Positions 59,650 through 64,000 of a DNA stretch of 64,000 nt are shown here, in pieces. The stretch is from Gloeopeniophorella convolvens (Eukaryota; Basidiomycota; Agaricomycetes; Russulales): NCBI GenBank assembly GCA_022496205.1, contig WTXD01000075.1, positions 1 through 64,000 on the forward strand, written 5' to 3'. The notes beneath the pieces are model-generated. The model worked only from the letters and a program-made list of their open reading frames with translations. It was not told where the DNA came from and did no database searches. Both the position numbers and the translations under genes were made by a program. Position 1 is the first letter of the stretch. Each line of letters begins with the position of its first letter.

Positions 59650-60841
59650 TCACAACTTTGCCTTGATTTTGACACGCTTGGGCTCTCCCAGGTCCTCATA
59701 CATCACCTTCTGCTTCTTTGACGCTGCCCGCGCCGAATTGATCTGATCCTGTAAAATCCGTCAGATGAGAATCAGGTGGTGGCGCGAACACCACTTACTG
59801 TTCCTTGTCCCATGGCGCCAGCCCACATGGATTGGTATTCGAGCGCGTCGTTGATTCTGTAGAGACGTTATAGGGATGGGGTAATCAAACCAGACTGATC
59901 CACTCACGAATGGTCGATGGCATGCGCAATAAAGCGCTTTGTTCCGGTAATCGCTATTGGGCTTTTCTCCGCTATGATGCGCGCAAAGTCCAGCGCGGCG
60001 TTGATGACCTCCTCCCGGCTTCCCGGAACGGCCTTTCATGTGGATTATGTTAGCAACCCCGTAAGGAATTGAGCCCTGGATGCGTACCTTCGAGACGATC
60101 CCCAGCCGTACCGCCTCCTCTGCGCCGAAGGTGCGCGCCGTGAGTGCGACTTCGTACAGCAAGGAGATGTTTCCTCCCAATTTTGGAAGACGTGCGAGCG
60201 TGCCGATATCTGCCGCGAGCCCGACGTCCGTCTCCTTGATGCTGAAGGCTGCGTCCGCCGCCGCCCAGCGCACGTCGCACGCCGCAGCAAGGTCGAGGGC
60301 GAGCCCAAACGTAATGCCGTGCATGGCAACAATGACAGGCTGTGGAGCACGCGCAGGAGCGCCAATCGCGTGCTGGAACTCTTTGGCCCATGTGCCGATC
60401 AGCAGGCTCGTGCGCGCGCCATCTGACCCTGTCGGTAGGCTCTGAAGGTCCGCCACTGCGCGCAGCGTGGAAGTCAGAGACTGCGAGAGCTACGAAAAAA
60501 AAGAGTGCGTACGGTCCACGCCGGCACAGAACACCTTCTTCATGCGCGAAGACAGCACGATGACGCGCACGGTTGGGTCTTGTGCGATGCGGTCAAAGGC
60601 AGCGCCATATTCTCGCCAAAATCTGCAAGCGCCAGTCAGCTTGAGGGAATCACGGTGCTTAAACGACATACTCTTCGCTGAATGCGTTCACGCTTGGGCT
60701 ACGGAGGATGACGTGTCAACGCGAACTCGCCTGAGTGGCTTGCAGAGCGCACCGGTTGAGTTCCACGTGAAGCACATGAGGAAAGGGGAAGCTAAAGAGA
60801 AGAAACTTGAACTCGGAAGCGTATGATGGTGCGTCAGACAT
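59650..60841 (-). CDS. Delta(3,5)-delta(2,4)-dienoyl-CoA isomerase-like enzyme (crotonase fold), 291 aa
   Basis: The seven exons are 60753-60841, 60672-60698, 60513-60622, 60088-60455, 59908-60032, 59799-59856 and 59650-59748. They sum to 876 nt in frame. The start is MSDAPSYASEFKF. Crotonase motifs: LNRPSVNAFSEEFW, the oxyanion-forming KVFCAGVDLADL (about 68-79) and HGITFGLALDLAAACD (about 121-136). The three acidic residues known from rat ECH1 align as Asp130, Glu150 (SIKETDVG) and Asp158 (LAADIGTL). This supports dienoyl-CoA isomerase rather than plain enoyl-CoA hydratase, and a role in oxidation of unsaturated fatty acids with odd-position double bonds. The C-terminus is AKL, a peroxisomal targeting signal type 1 variant, so peroxisomal location is likely. 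The neighbouring ATO acetate transporters are a thematic but unproven link. Confidence 0.9.
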
Positions 60842-61119
60842 CGTTCTGGACACTTATACTGCTCGGTGTGTGTGCCTATGGTGGTGCGCTGGTAGAATGA
60901 GTGCAATGGGTATAAGTTTGAAAAGTACGAGTCGTCGGAATCACGATCTCGGAGACCGGGTACTCAGTCGGGCTCGGTCAGGTTCGGTCAGCCGGGCCGA
61001 TCGCTCGAACCTGCACGCAAAACATTCCCACAGCGTCGGAGTGGAGGTCAGGCAAGAGTTGCCAAGCGTCCTCCGTGGCGACCTTCGTCTTTATATCTTC
61101 AAGCCTCGACAGTCTAAAC

Positions 61120-62853
61120 ATGCCCTCAAGCCCTGCCCTCCGCCTCCCTAATGAGATCCTTCTGAAGGTCGCAGAATGTCTGGACTTCCAGGCGCTGATC
61201 GCCTTCCGCCAAGCGCGTGCTCGTCTCTCTCTTCCCATGACCTCCGGAGCTAAGCATCCAATCCGCAGACATGCCGACGACTCAAAGAGGTCATCGACAG
61301 ATCCTCTTCATGTCGGTATATCATCGAGCTGGCAGAAAATGGAATGTGCGACGGCGTATCGGGCAGCCTGGGACCTTCTGAGCGGTTGCGAAGCCTACGG
61401 GAGTTCCAAGCGGCGTGGAAGACTCCTGGCTGGATTCAGGGTTATCATTGGCCTCAATTAGACAATTCTGACCAATTGCGCTTCCCTGCGGCAGTATCTG
61501 GAAACGTTTTGGCACATTATATGCCATTTGCAGCCCGTGGTACTGGCGAGTTGCTGGTGCAACGGTTTCCTTCAAAGTGGCGGGGAATTCCGGGAGGAAA
61601 CTGGCGGATAAAACTGGACTCCCCTGTGAGACATGTGCATCTGGACGACTCCCAGGATCTCCTCATCCTTGTGTCGTGAGTCTTCATTATTCTGAACCAG
61701 GGGATTGGCTCAGATTTGTTCTTTGATAGCGAGTTCAATGCTCACATACGTGCCCTGTCAACAGGACGCGCTCACCCTTGCACGCTACCAGCTAGTGAAA
61801 CGATAGACCTCGGTGCAGACTTCGCGGTTATCATGTTTACCATGGACGTTTACGACGATCTTGTCGTGGTGCATCCGCTGCGCTCCGACTCCTCCAGTAG
61901 TATCGCAAGGGTCTGGAGCTGGAAGACCGGGGAGCTCTTGGCGGTCGTGGTACGTTTCGCCATCATGTGAAGAGATGACCTGTACGAGCCAATTCTGATA
62001 CCCCGCGCCGCAATAGCCATGCCCCTGGAAGAGAGCGCGAGTCTCTCTTCTGGATGCGAACTACATGCTATTTACAAGTCCTAGCGGCCCGGAACATCTG
62101 GTGCTCGAGGTTGTCGGCTTTCGGAGAAACGCTACCAATCCTAGCAAGTCCGCCACCTGCACGTACCGTTTTGGATTCAGTTATCCTGTTGTGGAAGGTC
62201 CCAAACTCCTATACCTATCGTCCGGGACTCTCAGGTCCAACGGGACGGGTCCCGACCATAGAGCCACACAATCACTGGGGTTCTTCTATACCGACCCTCA
62301 GGATAGGCTTTTGGTACTCCATACTCACGCGCTGGACCGGTATCTGAGCCCAATTGTCGCCCAGGATATCTATGTGCCAACCCGTGCTCTCCTATCTCAT
62401 ATCAGCTCCCACCCGTTCGACGGTGCAGTGGTCGACGTACCTTGGCGGGAATGGGGCCCCGGAAATACGCGCGTCGTCTCCGTCGCAGACTCTCTATCAA
62501 ACAGGATCCTACACCGCGACCAGCTCTGCGGTATGCGCGTTCTCAACGCACCTGACACGCGTCGCAAGCAATCGGTGCGCGTTACAGATTACCACCCGCG
62601 CCGCGTTACCTCTGTCATGGCCTCAGGGCAACATCCTTGCCTTGCGTGGGAGCACGATGAAGGCGAGCTTTCGCGCACGGTTAAGGACATTCCTCTTCCG
62701 GAAGGACTGAAACCGGAAACCATCGCGTATGTGCTTTGCGAGGATGTGATAGTGCTGTTATCGGTAAGTACTCCACGGGGGCGGAGATGTTCAGAACAAC
62801 GGGCTTACGCCGGCTCCTAGCATTCCAATATCTTCTATCACCCTGTGTAGTGA
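61120..62853 (+). CDS. F-box protein 1, 489 aa
   Basis: The exons are 61120-61212, 61269-61675, 61730-61949 and 62017-62763, with an 87-nt last intron and a TGA at 62851-62853. Total 1470 nt in frame. The N-terminal F-box (LPNEILLKVAECLDFQALIAFRQ, about residues 9-31, continuing CRRLKEV) predicts binding to Skp1 in an SCF ubiquitin ligase. The rest resembles the beta-rich C-terminal part common in Agaricomycete F-box families (SQDLLILVS, ARVWSWKTGELLAV). The first intron begins GCGCGT, not GT, while its branch (GCTAAG) and acceptor (CCGCAG) are normal. With this GC-AG intron the frame joins as FRQ-TCRRL, matching the next gene. Using the nearby GT would shift the frame to a stop at about 61461. 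The last exon holds only the stop codon. Confidence 0.8.
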
Positions 62854-63181
62854 TTGTACGAGCTTAAGTTGATGTTATTTTGATAGTGTATCGCATTGGA
62901 TTATCGACCCAACTCGTAGTTACGAGGTGACGGCGGTATCTCAGTGAGACCAAGCTGTCGACTAGAAACGACAACGCTGTAACGCTGGCCCTGTCCTTGG
63001 CCATGACAGTGACCAGGACTGGGCCTCTAGACTCGAACACGAGGCGTGTTTGCCCGTCCGTGACTATCGGGACGAGATGTCGTACTAAGAGGCATGTTGC
63101 GTCACATGATGCATGATCGTTCTCAGAGCGGTCTTTACGTTATACGCAAAACCTCTCCAGTTGAATACGACCACCACATTC

Positions 63182-64000
63182 ATGGAACTAAAACCGGAGC
63201 CAGCCTCCCTCAGACCTCTATGGGGTACTGCCCACATAGAACCTGATCTCCCCCGCACGGCGTGTGCATGTCCTGATCTAATTTCTCTGCCTGACGATCT
63301 CATCTTCGGAATCCTTGAGGATGCCGACTACAAAACACTGATGTCATGCCGACAAGTGAGCACGTTTTGCTGGCGCCTGCGCCTCTGACTCGTGCTGACG
63401 GAGACATTGTCCTCATTCCTTGAGTGCTGCCGTCGTCTTAGGGACATTATTGACGGCTACCCGAAGCTGCAGTACACCATCGAACTTGCGTCTACCGGCA
63501 TGTGCCCCGGCGCGTCGGACGGGCTTAGCGCGCGAGAGGGCGTCAACAAATTGCGGGCGCTTCGTACGGCTTGGAAGACATCCCAATGGTCTCCGCCAGG
63601 CGCATTCTCTCATCTCGCGCAGTGGTCGGCGTTCGATGCTGCCGTCTCTGGCAACACCCTTGTGCTCCGAAAGGATTTCTCCGGGGGCATCGCGACATTT
63701 ATGGTCCAACGGTTCCCATCTGAGATACGCGGCATCCCAGAGCAACACTGGGAGTTGAAACTGACCTTTCCCGCGTATTTTATATGCGCAGACGAGTCAC
63801 AAGACCTCCTCATTGTGACGTCGTGCGTCCCTTCCCCGTGTCGCCTTATCCGTTACACATGTCTAACCACCGAGCCGATCTGCAGTGGAGCTGACATACA
63901 TGTTCTCACATTGTCCACGGGTCAACGTCACCCTTTGATCACCGCGTCCGATGCGCTGGACACCTCAGGGATACACAGTTCTTGCAAGGTGTACGTCTAT
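63182..64000 (+). CDS. F-box protein 2 (partial, cut by window end)
   Basis: Tandem paralog of the gene at 61120-62853. The exons are 63182-63355, 63425-63822 and 63886 onward. The start MELKPEPASLRP is chosen as the ATG closest to the F-box. An upstream in-frame ATG at 63113 would add 23 residues. The F-box reads LPDDLIFGILEDADYKTLMS then CRQ-CCRRLRDI across a normal GTGAGC intron. Later stretches parallel gene 1: LRALRTAWKTSQW, GTGELLVQRFPS-like MVQRFPSEIRGIP, and SQDLLIVTS before the second intron at the same place. The third exon (HVLTLSTGQRHP) runs off the window. Expected role: substrate adaptor of an SCF ubiquitin ligase, target unknown. Confidence 0.8.

Overview
The window looks like a filamentous basidiomycete, most probably an Agaricomycete of the polypore type. 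Genes have many short (about 50-70 nt) GT-AG introns, the signalling genes are NACHT-WD40 receptors with an N-terminal C2-like domain, and F-box, acetate-transporter (ATO) and peroxisomal beta-oxidation genes of fungal type are present. Nothing bacterial or viral was recognised. All gene models were spliced by eye. They were accepted as intact only when exon lengths summed to an open frame.

From 0 to about 45 kb the window is a tandem array of large NOD-like receptor (NLR) genes, all on the minus strand: NLR1 (3.6-9.5 kb), NLR2 (19.7-25.6 kb), NLR3 (29.5-35.4 kb), NLR4 (38.7-44.5 kb), and a collapsed fifth unit (36.4-36.7 kb) in which a 3' flank is fused directly to a 5' exon. Each has the same plan: short leader, C2-like domain, helical region, NACHT NTPase, then 14 WD40 repeats forming two seven-bladed propellers, and a conserved tail. 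Only NLR2 is open from start to stop (10 exons, 1758 aa). NLR1 has one in-frame stop between the two propellers, NLR3 one frameshift at an A7 run, and NLR4 one frameshift just after Walker B.

The spaces between the receptors hold fragments of genes that look out of place. There are two copies of a DBP3-like DEAD-box helicase 5' part (1.2-2.1 and 28.2-28.5 kb), a Vps68/TMEM50 fragment (18.1-18.5 kb), a dynein heavy chain tail fragment (14.7-16.0 kb) next to a decayed proline-rich gene (12.4-14.6 kb), a U6 snRNA copy (17.1 kb), an inverted piece of NLR upstream DNA (16.2-16.6 kb), a solo LTR (124-525), a poly(A)-tailed retroposon with a 14-bp target duplication (9.6-11.0 kb), and a dense GATATC-type palindromic repeat (11.1-11.7 kb). 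The last two separate NLR1 from its conserved upstream block.

From 45 to 50 kb a 2-kb segment is tandemly duplicated, each copy with a GNAT-like acetyltransferase gene. From 53 to 57 kb are two divergently transcribed ATO/GPR1-FUN34-YaaH transporter genes with matching intron positions. At 59.6-60.8 kb is a dienoyl-CoA isomerase-like gene ending in a peroxisomal-type AKL. At 61-64 kb are two tandem F-box genes, the second cut by the window end. An acetate transporter pair near a peroxisomal beta-oxidation enzyme is a plausible metabolic neighbourhood, but nothing in the sequence shows co-regulation.
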